Shown: one piece after another, positions 10,601 to 19,187 of the stretch
Layout: each line of letters opens with the position of its first letter
Position numbering within the stretch: the stretch's first letter is position 1
Origin: Teredinibacter purpureus
GTDB taxonomy: Bacteria; Pseudomonadota; Gammaproteobacteria; Pseudomonadales; Cellvibrionaceae
Length of the DNA: 64,000 nucleotides
NCBI RefSeq assembly: GCF_014217335.1
Contig: NZ_CP060092.1
Span: 4,178,501 to 4,242,500, forward strand
Direction: 5' to 3'
Program-made: the position numbers and the translations under genes
The notes under the pieces: model-generated
Databases searched by the model: none
Told to the model about the DNA's origin: nothing
What the model saw: only the letters and a program-made list of their open reading frames with translations

Positions 10601-11301
10601 ACGGCACCCGTAACGATTGCGCCGTTTTGCATGGTCACATCGTTTTCCGAATAAATAACGCCATGTACATCCGTATTCGAGCCTAACGTTACACTGAAAT
10701 TCGCGTATAAAAATACATAACGATCGGTGTTTGCTGAATTTATGCTGGCCGAATCTCGCAGTGTAATATCACGTCGTGCAAAAATAGTAACCGTGCCAGG
10801 CCCCGACACAATAATTTCAGAACTCGATAACATATCAAACGCCTGGCTAAACGTATAAACACCAGGCTCCATCGTAAGCACAGCATTAGAGTTTATAGTC
10901 AAACGTCGATAGTCCCCAGGAGATACGGTTGCCGAGGCACCGAAACCCAACGTGATATCTGGCAGTGAGCCACCACCGTTTGGGAAATCCTCATACTCTC
11001 GATCGGTTACAACATTCCCCGTTTGAATGCAGGTGACACCGTCGCAACCACCAAACCAAAACCACGCATTCGCATCCGTTAAAGAGGTGGTATCTACCTC
11101 ACTACCCGGAGCACCATTAATAGCAGACCCCCAGCCCAGAGTAACCGACCCATCCGTATCACTATTTTGAACGGGGCCAGGAAAGGTGTCCGGGCATCCT
11201 AACGAAAAAACCTTCATTGAAAACAATAGCAAGCTAATGGCCAAACACTGCAGGGCACGAAGAAACTTAAATTGCCTGTTTAAAAAAAAGGCTGGCGTCA
11301 T
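7612..11301 (-). CDS. mshQ: MSHA biogenesis protein MshQ with LamG domain
   Basis: This is a very large secreted MSHA-locus protein (1229 residues). An N-terminal hydrophobic signal at about 12-33 ends near FSLGCP. Residues of about 90-250 form a beta-helix-like repeat region. A LamG/concanavalin-like module follows at about 275-490 (WRFDES near its start, LIDEVRIYEG near its end). The second half contains the DUF6701 region typical of MshQ. It is the last gene of the MSHA operon, 13 bases after mshP. MshQ is thought to act as a surface or tip component; the LamG module suggests carbohydrate or surface binding, which is inference. Confidence 0.88.
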   Translation of the reverse strand: MTPAFFLNRQFKFLRALQCLAISLLLFSMKVFSLGCPDTFPGPVQNSDTDGSVTLGWGSAINGAPGSEVDTTSLTDANAWFWFGGCDGVTCIQTGNVVTDREYEDFPNGGGSLPDITLGFGASATVSPGDYRRLTINSNAVLTMEPGVYTFSQAFDMLSSSEIIVSGPGTVTIFARRDITLRDSASINSANTDRYVFLYANFSVTLGSNTDVHGVIYSENDVTMQNGAIVTGAVTAIDDINLGSASTVVFDSSAVANTEYDSFCTVTPPAPPALLAEWRFDESEWLGNGSEVLDSSGNEFHGIGVSVGGAVPSTEYSSPVNSSNPGTCGYGSFSSTNDGYVRIDDPGPGSALDLEEFSVTAWINPSEWATSDLATIVSKDENFEFHINGAGQINWWWGGGDREITTTASVPIGEWHHIAITYESGIQTIYIDGDVEGSGVVSTPAITLNDDPVLIGMDLGFETRRFNGLIDEVRIYEGPLTLDQVGDVMDETHPCALNPVDHFVIDIGSGSASTCVPAEITITAEDSSNTTLLDYTGTIDITTSTSNGTWSKTANASDAQGVLTTGALDSGVAEYQFEVAELDQGSIVLSLENSHAETLSLSIEDSDAGVITVSADIVFSENAFRVRFVDSLLDDVVVGRNHEFMIEMLREDPDTGECAIASDYQVADVKAWVSRTATDPAGAAPSVISATETQALASVAPAAPNLTLPFVSGIASFSLQTTDVGRYALSFQDDSLSYSDQPIVGGSSTFVARPFAFDLQVTGNPAATGATGGVLATAGDDFSATVRAVAWSLADDANDDGIADGHNDTNPNNNANLANNAAIASVGLEVPGEGVQLTSRLLLPVAGNDTGLETSATPPADGRQLANFSLGVGSTSTLYYAEVGIIEIEAVSLDGDYLGAGAAYTDRIQGRSGHVGRFTPAYFTFVLDAITPSCNLGGYSYMGEPFLAEYSLQAFNAQLPAAQRTQNYTGDFARWNPDGGGGSVDYGAIDVVLSTPLSSRLSGFTDVVWTNGEADVDATLTLFRTSAPDGPYSLLNLGVDMSDADAVGFISADFDLDADNDTANDHFLMGQTSVVFGRLRLEDSFGPETANLPVVFVTDYWNGVSWEHNTDDACTSILLADINYPDGSLDTLSNRVVTVGGGTTTGNYDLISGGSVFFSGGDAGQFFSAPGAGNTGSFQVDIDLTNYPWLRFDWNDDGDFTDTVLPTATFSFGSYRGHDRIIYWQEVLN

Positions 11302-11314
11302 AAAAACACTCTAC

Positions 11315-11761
11315 TCATTGCATAAAAGCCGCAATTTCTATTTCTCGTTCACCCATTAACTGACCACCGCCACATTGAGCAACGCTATTAATATAATAAA
11401 AACTGCGTATGTCGCTGCTATCAATTGCCCGTCGACAAGTAACAATTGCAGTACAACTGGCCAACCCTGGAACTGCATAATTGATCGTAACACTCGCCAT
11501 AGCTACACAGTTCGCGTCAACAAGCGCGCGAGTTCCCGCACTCCCATAGAGGCGGCTCATACCATATTGAGCACCACTTTCTGCGGCATAAAAAGCTTGT
11601 GTTGAAATACCTTCAATAATCGCATGCGTACCACTCTGGCCACTCATCCGATTAATCGCGATAGCAAGAAAAGAAATACCCACTAACATAATTAATGCTA
11701 ACGGAATTAGAAAGCCAGATTGAGCAGCAACAGTAGATAACGTTCTATTTTTAAGGGACAT
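11315..11761 (-). CDS. mshP: MSHA biogenesis protein MshP
   Basis: This 148-residue protein has a short N-terminus, then SGFLIPLALIMLVGISFLA, a PilX/MshP-like hydrophobic helix without a classical prepilin glutamate at +5. After the helix it has the AAESGAQYGMSRL segment common to PilX-type minor pilin-like proteins. Four later cysteines probably form disulfides. The start overlaps the mshO stop by 11 bases, so translation is probably coupled. Confidence 0.85.
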   Translation of the reverse strand: MSLKNRTLSTVAAQSGFLIPLALIMLVGISFLAIAINRMSGQSGTHAIIEGISTQAFYAAESGAQYGMSRLYGSAGTRALVDANCVAMASVTINYAVPGLASCTAIVTCRRAIDSSDIRSFYYINSVAQCGGGQLMGEREIEIAAFMQ

Positions 11762-12557
11762 TGCGTACTAACACCGTTCCGTCTAAAACCACACTCTCTT
11801 CGCGCTCCATAAATTCCACCTCAATCGTAATAACGGCGTTGCGATTTTCACTGCCAGGCGACAACGTAAAAACATCACCGACAGAAGCAACGTTCGTAGC
11901 GAGGAGTAACGCAGCGCTCCCTGAAGGGCTACTATCCGTTATCCCGCTGACACTGAGACCGTAGCCATAGTATTGAAGCAACGCTCCCCCAGTTAAACAA
12001 AACCGCTTTGGGAAGTCCGTAAGGTACACACGCTTATTAATAGAGTTACGATCAAACCGATGATTGGATGCAAGCTGAATTGAGCTATAAGGCGAACCTC
12101 CCGATACACTGGCCGCGGCGAGCGAGGTAGAATTAGAATAGATTTCAGCGGGATTAAATACGCCAATCGCTGCGTAGCGCACCTCTCCCAACCCAATAAC
12201 AAAAGGCGCTGTTGGAATAACATTACTCGGCGTCACAATTCCATTTTCGTCATCAGCCACCGTAGTAAGGTAGTTCGCTCCCCCCACAATGGGGATATAC
12301 TCCAAACAACTACCGCTGGCACTCACACGAACGCTATTTGGTAACGCATTGCGTAGCTGTCTCACCATCTGCTCAATGGATGCCCGCCCTCGAGAAATCA
12401 ACTTCATTCGCAGCTCTGTCTTTCGATAGCTGTCGACCGTCGTCACGATAAACTGACTACCAATACCGGCAACAATACCCAATATAACCAACACCGCGAC
12501 TAACTCCACTAATGTGAAACCTTGCATCGCAGTAACATGAGACCTATTTAGTTTCAT
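11751..12557 (-). CDS. mshO: MSHA minor pilin MshO
   Basis: This is a prepilin-type protein of 268 residues. It has a class III signal peptide with cleavage after Gly in MQG|FTLVELVAV, Glu at +5 of the mature protein, and a hydrophobic helix. The SRGRASIEQMVRQLRNALPNSVR segment after the helix is typical of MshO/PulJ-like minor pilins. It sits between mshD and mshP in the standard MSHA order and is probably needed to start pilus assembly. Confidence 0.88.
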   Translation of the reverse strand: MKLNRSHVTAMQGFTLVELVAVLVILGIVAGIGSQFIVTTVDSYRKTELRMKLISRGRASIEQMVRQLRNALPNSVRVSASGSCLEYIPIVGGANYLTTVADDENGIVTPSNVIPTAPFVIGLGEVRYAAIGVFNPAEIYSNSTSLAAASVSGGSPYSSIQLASNHRFDRNSINKRVYLTDFPKRFCLTGGALLQYYGYGLSVSGITDSSPSGSAALLLATNVASVGDVFTLSPGSENRNAVITIEVEFMEREESVVLDGTVLVRNVP

Positions 12558-12575
12558 TGGAAATGATCACGTCAA

Positions 12576-13094
12576 TTAAAAATTCGCACGATAAGTACTT
12601 AACATCAAAGCATCACCACCAGGAATTCCCACTGTAACCGTGATTAAACGAGCAGGCACTTGGGCACCGGTAGGCCCAAAGCTAACAGCACTAACCGAGA
12701 CGCTCACAGGGTAAAGAGGATCTGAGCCATCGACAAAGCCATTATAGTCACCGACGTCATTAAAACTTCCGTCTGGAGCAACGCCTAAACAGGCGACTCC
12801 GGAAGGTGAGTCACACGCGGGAACACCGCCTGTGGGTGTATTCTCGTCAAATTTACGCGATAGAATATCGTCAAGCTGCGCCTGAGCTATTTCAATGGCT
12901 CTAACACGTACCACGGGGTCAGCCGACTTAACAACGCTTTCATTAAAAACTAATAATAAAGCCGTTAAGGCCACACTCATGATAACCAAGAAAAAAATAG
13001 TTTCAATAAGTGTAACGCCACGGGACGCTGAAAACGTTCTATTTATCAATAGATTAACCCTATGATTGAACAGCACATAAAAGCACAGAGACAT
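12576..13094 (-). CDS. mshD: MSHA minor pilin MshD
   Basis: This 172-residue prepilin has an unusually long leader before the cleavage site ASRG|VTLIETIFF. Glu is at +5 of the mature form, followed by a hydrophobic helix. The AIEIAQAQLDDILSRKFDE stretch is characteristic of MshD/PilV-type minor pilins. The ATG at 13094 has AGG about 8 bases upstream. It is 18 bases ahead of mshO in the operon. Confidence 0.86.
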   Translation of the reverse strand: MSLCFYVLFNHRVNLLINRTFSASRGVTLIETIFFLVIMSVALTALLLVFNESVVKSADPVVRVRAIEIAQAQLDDILSRKFDENTPTGGVPACDSPSGVACLGVAPDGSFNDVGDYNGFVDGSDPLYPVSVSVSAVSFGPTGAQVPARLITVTVGIPGGDALMLSTYRANF

Positions 13095-13178
13095 TCCACC
13101 TAAACGTTAAAAAAGTGGCGGAAAGTAGCGAAAAGTGAAGAGGCGATTCGATAACAATTAAACAGTATAAACATCCCG

Positions 13179-13598
13179 CTAAAAGCCGCGGACATAACCA
13201 GATTCTTGTACATCGATTGAGACAACTCGACCATTTTGGCTGAGCATCAAGAAACCAGCGGAGGTATACCCTAACCGGTCATAGAGGTAGGTTGTGGCAG
13301 TCAATGTTTGCCCATCTATTAACGTAAAAGGATAACTCACACCGCCCACAGTGACGCTACTTCCATCTACGTGAATATCAACTTGAGTAGTCGTTGTAAT
13401 CAGTTCAACAGTGCTGAGCTGAGTCATTGCCAACTGCTGCGCAGAATAAAAAGCCGCGACAATTGAATCGCGGCTGGCCTGTAATTGCATCGTGCTTGAA
13501 GGCTGTAGACGGCCGAACGCTGAAACAGCAAGAACACCCACTATCAGTAATATTGCGACTAACTCAACTAGGGTAAACCCCGCCTTGTTCAATCTCAC
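13179..13598 (-). CDS. mshC: MSHA minor pilin MshC
   Basis: This 139-residue minor pilin has a short leader, cleavage KAG|FTLVELVAI and Glu at +5, followed by a GspH/FimT-like body (ASRDSIVAAFYSAQQLAMTQ, then beta strands). The start codon is GTG at 13598 with AAGGTG upstream. It directly follows the major pilin gene mshA, as in Vibrio. Confidence 0.87.
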   Translation of the reverse strand: MRLNKAGFTLVELVAILLIVGVLAVSAFGRLQPSSTMQLQASRDSIVAAFYSAQQLAMTQLSTVELITTTTQVDIHVDGSSVTVGGVSYPFTLIDGQTLTATTYLYDRLGYTSAGFLMLSQNGRVVSIDVQESGYVRGF

Positions 13599-13635
13599 AA
13601 CACGTCACCTTATGCACACCGCAATACATTAAGGA

Positions 13636-14028
13636 TTATTGAGCACCAATTAAGGCAAAATCTGAGGAAACGCCATTGCTGGTTAAAGTACAAACTTCAG
13701 TCGCTTTATCCGTAATTGTTGCAGCACCCGTAACGGTGTACTTAGTCGCATCCAAATCTTTACTCAATAAGCTATTAGAAACCGCAAGCGTACAAGCGGT
13801 AACCGTCTCAAAGGAATCCGTAGATAAATTCGCTTCGTTAGCAATATCAACAGCATGGTTTAGCGCAGAAGCACTTTCCAAACTACCGGCAATACTCGCG
13901 ACCGCAGCGACTTGTGCTTCGTCAGACAAATCAACAAATTTTGGTACAGCCGTAGCCGCCAAAATACCCAAAATAACTAATACAGCAATTAACTCTATAA
14001 GAGTAAAGCCTGACTGTTGTTTTACCAT
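13636..14028 (-). CDS. mshA: MSHA major pilin MshA
   Basis: This is the probable structural subunit of the mannose-sensitive haemagglutinin-type pilus, 130 residues long. The leader ends at QSG|FTLIELIAV with Glu at +5 and a long hydrophobic helix. After the helix comes the KFVDLSDEAQVAAVASIAGS segment typical of MshA. Two cysteines in the C-terminal half (ACTLAVS and EVCTL) can form the pilin disulfide loop. The ATG has GGAG about 8 bases upstream. A 169-bp AT-rich leader precedes it, the longest gap inside the operon, so it may have its own promoter. No separate mshB gene is present between mshF and mshA. Confidence 0.9.
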   Translation of the reverse strand: MVKQQSGFTLIELIAVLVILGILAATAVPKFVDLSDEAQVAAVASIAGSLESASALNHAVDIANEANLSTDSFETVTACTLAVSNSLLSKDLDATKYTVTGAATITDKATEVCTLTSNGVSSDFALIGAQ

Positions 14029-14197
14029 TGTGATATCTCCAAGTTTCTTAGTAATACGTAATTAATCCATTTTGATTGTAAACAATTTGCTCTTTGCAAA
14101 TTGCGAGTTAAATCCTTAAATGTTTAGGCCACTAACGCTTTAAAGAGTAGCGTATATTGTCAATTACTTGACAGTTTTTGTCGGCTAAAACACTATT
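14029..14197 (-). promoter_or_regulatory. AT-rich leader upstream of mshA with dyads
   Basis: This gap between mshF and mshA contains a perfect 8-bp inverted repeat, CAATTTGC and GCAAATTG separated by 5 bases (14083-14103). It also holds a 6-bp one, TGTCAA and TTGACA separated by 4 bases (14158-14173). Major pilin genes in MSHA loci often have an internal promoter; I see no convincing sigma70 -35/-10 pair at 17-bp spacing, so the promoter is inferred from gap size and base composition. Confidence 0.4.
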
Positions 14198-14767
14198 TCA
14201 ACCACCGTAGACGTCCACTCTGCCCGAACTTAAATGATAGTCGAAGAAATATTCTCCATTTGGGCTTCGATTAAGCTCATATCGGCATATCCGGCCATTT
14301 ATTGAATAAACACGGAAATCTTTCCTGCTCTGGCCGCTATTGTCTTCCTTAGAACCAGCAATAACCGTGCCGGGGGCATTAGAAAACAAGCCATGCCAAA
14401 GACGTTCGCACTCCTCCGGCGACTGGTTATACGATTTTACGGATGTTCGGCGTTCAGCGGTCGCAGGCCAACCTTTTTCATTAAGATAAATAGTTGAATC
14501 CATTACCGATAACGATTGAGAATTCGAAATTTTCGCTTGACCGTATAGGTTTCCGACAGCCCGAGAAAACGTAGCGGCTTGAAACTCAATTAACGAAGAT
14601 TTAGAATTTTCTATCGTTGATAAATAATATTGAGTGCTAGACGAAACTAACAGCCCAACAACAATTAATACAATCGTTAATTCAAACAAGCTAAAACCAT
14701 TTTCTCGTCGCACACGACACAAACAACCTTGCGAAACGTATGGTGTAACGTGAGTTTTAATTTTCAC
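14198..14767 (-). CDS. mshF: MSHA biogenesis pseudopilin, MshF-like
   Basis: This prepilin-like protein of about 189 residues has a hydrophobic helix after RENG|FSLFELTIV (Glu at +5). Its body contains YLNEKGWPAT and, later, a Cys-Glu-Arg-Leu-Trp segment, which fits MshF better than MshB. I chose the GTG at 14767, which touches the mshG stop (TAGTG), over the ATG at 14803, which would overlap mshG by 37 bases. Assignment to MshF rather than MshB rests on gene order and these short motifs. Confidence 0.7.
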   Translation of the reverse strand: MKIKTHVTPYVSQGCLCRVRRENGFSLFELTIVLIVVGLLVSSSTQYYLSTIENSKSSLIEFQAATFSRAVGNLYGQAKISNSQSLSVMDSTIYLNEKGWPATAERRTSVKSYNQSPEECERLWHGLFSNAPGTVIAGSKEDNSGQSRKDFRVYSINGRICRYELNRSPNGEYFFDYHLSSGRVDVYGG

Positions 14768-15996
14768 TAACCGGCACCTGTTTGAACATCGTACATATTC
14801 CATAATGGTAGGAATATTCCCAACGCTAGAACCGTTACAAATCCTGCCATAATAATAATAAGAATAGGTTCTATTCGGTCGGTTAGTGTTTTTAAATCAT
14901 ACTCTACTTCACGCTCGTAAAATTCAGCGACCTCTTCCAGCAGTTCCTCAACTTTACCACTTTCCTCGCCTACTGCCAGCATCTGTAAGACAAGCGGGGT
15001 AAATAAATTTGCCTGAAGATGCGTTCGCAATAGTGAATCACCTCGTTCAATACCTTGGCGAATGTTTCTAATTTTTAACGAAAGATAAGCATTATCCATA
15101 GCTGCGGCACATAACCCCAACGATTGGTTTACCGGCACACCCGCTTTAAGCATTAAGCTAAGGCTTCTTGAATAACGTGCCATTGCAGCACGTTCAATTA
15201 AACTGCCAATAACCGGTAATTTTAATTTTCGTCGCCCCCAGTCAATAGCGCCGTTTTCTGTTTTTAAATAGTAGACAAAAGATCCAATAGTGAGCGTTCC
15301 ACCCAGTAAAACATAAGCCCAGTAGTGGGTAAAAACATGCGACGTACCAATTAATATTTGAGTCACAATGGGTAAATCGGCACCAAATTGTGCGAACATT
15401 TCAGCAAACGGCGGTATCACATAGACATTAATAACGAGCATTGCTGCCGCAAGCGCAATTAACACAAAAATAGGGTAACGCATTGCGGCCTTCACACGCT
15501 TACGTGTATCTTCGTCACGCTCTAAATAAACCCCTATTTGCCTAAATACTTCGTCTAGCTTTCCACTACTTTCACCAACACCAATCATATTCACAAACAG
15601 TGAATCGAAGACATCGGAATGCTGGCGCATACTCCGCGACAAGCTCATACCGGCTTCAAGTCTATCAGCAATATCGTTTAACACTTCTCGGAAGTGTTCG
15701 TGGCGAATACTGGCGGCCAACCCTCTAATACCTCGTGTTAACGGAATGCCCGCCTTGGTGACCGTGTACATTTGCCTGCAAAACATCACTAAATCAACTA
15801 CAACAACTTTTTCTGCGCCCAGTAGCCGATCAATTTTTCTAACATAGGACGCGCCCAAAGATACTTCCGCGATGTTAACCGGCGTTATTCCGCGACCGAT
15901 CAGCTGTGCAGCTACCGCATCAACCGATGAACCAACCATTTGCCCGTCAATGGTCTGCCCCTGATTGGTTCTTCCGGAAAACTTAAACTGAGCCAT
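14767..15996 (-). CDS. mshG: MSHA inner-membrane platform protein MshG
   Basis: This 409-residue GspF/PilC-family platform protein has two T2SSF domains. Each carries the family pattern (AGIPLTRGIRGLA and GVGESSGKLDEVF in the first; AGVPVNQSLGLCA and AVGEESGKVEELL in the second). Three membrane segments lie at about 167-190, 215-237 and 375-398. It should couple the MshE ATPase to pilin extrusion. It starts 9 bases after the mshE stop. Confidence 0.93.
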   Translation of the reverse strand: MAQFKFSGRTNQGQTIDGQMVGSSVDAVAAQLIGRGITPVNIAEVSLGASYVRKIDRLLGAEKVVVVDLVMFCRQMYTVTKAGIPLTRGIRGLAASIRHEHFREVLNDIADRLEAGMSLSRSMRQHSDVFDSLFVNMIGVGESSGKLDEVFRQIGVYLERDEDTRKRVKAAMRYPIFVLIALAAAMLVINVYVIPPFAEMFAQFGADLPIVTQILIGTSHVFTHYWAYVLLGGTLTIGSFVYYLKTENGAIDWGRRKLKLPVIGSLIERAAMARYSRSLSLMLKAGVPVNQSLGLCAAAMDNAYLSLKIRNIRQGIERGDSLLRTHLQANLFTPLVLQMLAVGEESGKVEELLEEVAEFYEREVEYDLKTLTDRIEPILIIIMAGFVTVLALGIFLPLWNMYDVQTGAG

Positions 15997-16005
15997 TAAG
16001 CATCT

Positions 16006-17754
16006 CTAACTCTCACTGGGAAAATCAGCCAATTCAGCCAAACTTTCATCTTCGATCTGCGCTGAAACACGCAGCACCTCATCTAATGTTGTAATACCTT
16101 GCATCGCAAACTCCAAAGCACTGAGACTCAACGGCCGGTAGTACTTGCTGTTATGTGCAGCATCATTAAACGCTCTTACGTTGTTATCCCGTAGCGCATT
16201 GGCCATTTCACTGTTTAACTCTAATAACTCGAAAACACCAATCCGACCTCGATAACCCGTGTTATAACAATGAGCGCAACCACTACCGCGACGAAATGTA
16301 GCGCCTTCTATATTGCTATCGCGCTTTAATGAATGTAATAAATTACGCTCATAACTATTTAACGTATGGGGTTTCGCGCAACTTTCGCATATTTTACGAA
16401 CCAATCGCTGCGCAACAATGGCTTTCAAACTACTTGCTACTAAATAGGCATCTACCCCCATATCAACCAAACGAAGCGCTGAGGTAACCGCGTCATTAGT
16501 ATGCAATGTAGACAACACCATGTGGCCCGTCATGGCGGCGCGAAGCGCAATCTCGGCAGACTCAGCATCTCGGATCTCGCCCACTAATAATATATCGGGA
16601 TCTTGTCGTAAGGTCGCGCGTAATACGGTACTAAAGTGCAGACCAATTTTTTCGTGTACCTGCACTTGGCTTATACGAGGCAAACGATACTCTACTGGGT
16701 CTTCCACTGTTATGATTTTGCTTGCAGCCGTATTCAGCTCGGAGAGCGCGCCGTATAACGTGGTTGTTTTACCACTACCAGTTGGCCCCGTAACCAAGAC
16801 CAAACCATGTGGGCGTTTAATTATTTTTCGAAAACGCTCAATGTAATGTTCAGGCATACCCACCTTTTCCAAGGCAAGTACGCCTTCGGTATGATCGAGC
16901 ACACGCATGACTACAGACTCACCAAATTGAACAGGCATCGTCGATAGACGCACATCAATATTATGGCCACTCACTTTTAAATTAAATCGCCCATCTTGGG
17001 GTAATCGCTTTTCAGCAATATCGAGATTAGACATCAATTTAAGGCGTACAACCAAGGCGCTGGCAATACGTTTCTCGTTCATCACCTGCTCAACCAACAC
17101 ACCATCGATCCTTTGACGTATACGAAGCACGGTTTCATCTGGTTCAATATGAATATCCGACGCTCGTGTACTAATGGCTTCTTCGAATATTTTTTGCAAC
17201 AATTTAACGACCGGAGCATCGGTATCGGTCGCATCCGTCATAATATCGGAGAGATCAACCGAATCTGCTTCAAGCTCTTCATCTAGCTGTTCAGCCAAAG
17301 AGGCAATCTCTTCCGCCCGACTATACGCAATATCCAAAATATCCAGCAATTCCGATTCACGCACTACCGCTGGTTTAATCGGTTTAGATATAACTTTTTG
17401 AAGTTCATCAATACCAAAAATATCGGTGGGGTCAGACATGCCTAGCAAAAAGCCATCGTCATCTTCGCGCAATATCATTACACGATACCGGCGCGCCAAC
17501 GTCTCTGGCAACGACGCAACTAAATCCCGATCAAAACTAAACTGTTTAAGTTCTATAAAGGGTATATCGAGTTGACGCGAGAGCAGGCCTAACAGGCTGT
17601 TTTCATCAATAAATTTTAATTCTATTAACTGGCGCCCAAGCTTAAGGCCGGTATTTTTCTGCTCACTCAACGCCTGATCGAGCTGACCCTGACTGATAAG
17701 CTGCTGCGCAACTAATAAGTCGCCCAGTCGAATTCTTTTTGGATTGTCATTCAT
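16006..17754 (-). CDS. mshE: MSHA pilus extension ATPase MshE, c-di-GMP-binding type
   Basis: This 582-residue GspE/PilB-family ATPase powers pilus extension. The N-terminal MshEN domain starts with RLG at 9-11 and a matching KLGRQLIE about 30 residues on, the tandem pattern that binds cyclic di-GMP in Vibrio MshE. Walker A GPTGSGKTT is at 323-331. The Asp box and Walker B (LLVGEIRDAE) and the His box (LSTLHTNDA) follow. A four-cysteine zinc motif (CESC and CAHC) is in the C-terminal part. It overlaps mshN by 4 bases (ATGA-type). c-di-GMP control of this pilus is therefore expected from the family. Confidence 0.94.
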   Translation of the reverse strand: MNDNPKRIRLGDLLVAQQLISQGQLDQALSEQKNTGLKLGRQLIELKFIDENSLLGLLSRQLDIPFIELKQFSFDRDLVASLPETLARRYRVMILREDDDGFLLGMSDPTDIFGIDELQKVISKPIKPAVVRESELLDILDIAYSRAEEIASLAEQLDEELEADSVDLSDIMTDATDTDAPVVKLLQKIFEEAISTRASDIHIEPDETVLRIRQRIDGVLVEQVMNEKRIASALVVRLKLMSNLDIAEKRLPQDGRFNLKVSGHNIDVRLSTMPVQFGESVVMRVLDHTEGVLALEKVGMPEHYIERFRKIIKRPHGLVLVTGPTGSGKTTTLYGALSELNTAASKIITVEDPVEYRLPRISQVQVHEKIGLHFSTVLRATLRQDPDILLVGEIRDAESAEIALRAAMTGHMVLSTLHTNDAVTSALRLVDMGVDAYLVASSLKAIVAQRLVRKICESCAKPHTLNSYERNLLHSLKRDSNIEGATFRRGSGCAHCYNTGYRGRIGVFELLELNSEMANALRDNNVRAFNDAAHNSKYYRPLSLSALEFAMQGITTLDEVLRVSAQIEDESLAELADFPSES

Positions 17755-19187
17755 GGATTCACCGACGCTCCAGCGATTTCTGGTTGCACACTACGCTTTG
17801 ACAACAACGTTATGCGAGATTGCACATATGCTTCAACTTCAGGCTTGAGCTCGCCCATGGCAAGCACCTGCTGATATGCAGCCAACGCATTCTCTCTTTG
17901 TTGTAATGCATCTACCGAAACAGCAAAGCCTAGCCAATAATTTCCATTTTGATGATTTAAGCCAAGCAAGAATTGATATTTTTCTGCCGCCATAGCATGT
18001 GCTTTCTGTCGTTGAAATAACGCGGCCTGCAAACTGTTATATTGCTCAAAAAGCACTGAATCGAGGCTGCCTCGCTTATACCGATCATGCAAAACAGCAA
18101 AACTATGTGTTTCCAACAACAATTGCGCACCGGAAAAATTGTTTTCCGCCAATAACAAACGTGCTTGAAGATAGGTCATCACGACCGTTCTTAATCGGGC
18201 CGAATCAACCAACCCTTGCGCGCTTTGATGCGCGCCTTCTTCCATGTAAATATCAAATAGAACCAAACGACTTTTTTGAGCCCGCGGAACCTCTTGAATG
18301 AACGCCATTAACGTAGATTTTGCGCTGCGTCTATTGCCTCGCTGATATTGCTCTCGTTCACGATCAGCCACCGCTTCATCGCGGGTCGATAACGTTTTTT
18401 GAATTGAAACGGAAGTAACTAAGGCTGGATTCAGCTCGGTATTAGATAGTTCCGATGCAGAAACCTCCCTCTGGGTAACTGCTTTCGTTTCTAACCCCTC
18501 TAGCCCACGCTGAAATCGCGCAATTCTCGCTAGCGCCAAACCAGAGGCCTCTACACGGCTCAGCAGATACTCCAACCGCACGTTATCCCTATTCTCCCAA
18601 GCCTCGGTTAAAAGGGCTTGATAACGCTGAATAATTTTTTCTTTTCCTGCTTTTCCCTCAGCAGAAAGCTCATCCAAAGTTAAAATTTGATTATAATAGT
18701 ACAGTGCGTTATCACGTGCAGGCACGGTGAGACGGTCATTCACAAATGCCTCCTCGCCTAAGGCTACCAGCGCGCGAATAGCCTCTTGTCGAATATCGTC
18801 TTTATCTGGAGTTTCATGTTCAGCCGCTTTAGCCTCTGTCAAAGCCGTATCCGTATGAGAGACAGAAAAACTGCCTTGCGCCGGCTCAAGCAACTCCTCC
18901 GTAAGCAATGGTTCTACCACGGGCATTTGAACTGACACAACGGTTATTTCAGGCTCCGATGACGTCTTGATGCCCGACAAAAAACTAGAGGAAGCATCAA
19001 TCTGAACCGTCAGCCAGCCACGACTCGCTACAGACAAAACCAATAAGGCTAGAACACCAACCAGAACCCACCAATAGCGCCTGCCCCCCTGAACTGTCTG
19101 CGCCACAAATCTTGAGTCATTTTTTTTGCTGGTAACTTTTTCACTGCGGGAATCCAAGTCGCGTAGTGCATCGTTAATTAAACTCAT
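17751..19187 (-). CDS. mshN: MSHA biogenesis TPR protein MshN
   Basis: This protein of about 478 residues has an MSLINDALRDLDSR start, one membrane segment (about 39-58) and a long periplasmic region with TPR-like helices in the C-terminal half. The ATG at 19187 is chosen because MSLINDALRDL is the conserved MshN start and it overlaps the mshM stop by 4 bases; the longer frame to 19226 would add 13 residues. MshN probably stabilises the periplasmic assembly. Confidence 0.87.
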   Translation of the reverse strand: MSLINDALRDLDSRSEKVTSKKNDSRFVAQTVQGGRRYWWVLVGVLALLVLSVASRGWLTVQIDASSSFLSGIKTSSEPEITVVSVQMPVVEPLLTEELLEPAQGSFSVSHTDTALTEAKAAEHETPDKDDIRQEAIRALVALGEEAFVNDRLTVPARDNALYYYNQILTLDELSAEGKAGKEKIIQRYQALLTEAWENRDNVRLEYLLSRVEASGLALARIARFQRGLEGLETKAVTQREVSASELSNTELNPALVTSVSIQKTLSTRDEAVADREREQYQRGNRRSAKSTLMAFIQEVPRAQKSRLVLFDIYMEEGAHQSAQGLVDSARLRTVVMTYLQARLLLAENNFSGAQLLLETHSFAVLHDRYKRGSLDSVLFEQYNSLQAALFQRQKAHAMAAEKYQFLLGLNHQNGNYWLGFAVSVDALQQRENALAAYQQVLAMGELKPEVEAYVQSRITLLSKRSVQPEIAGASVNP

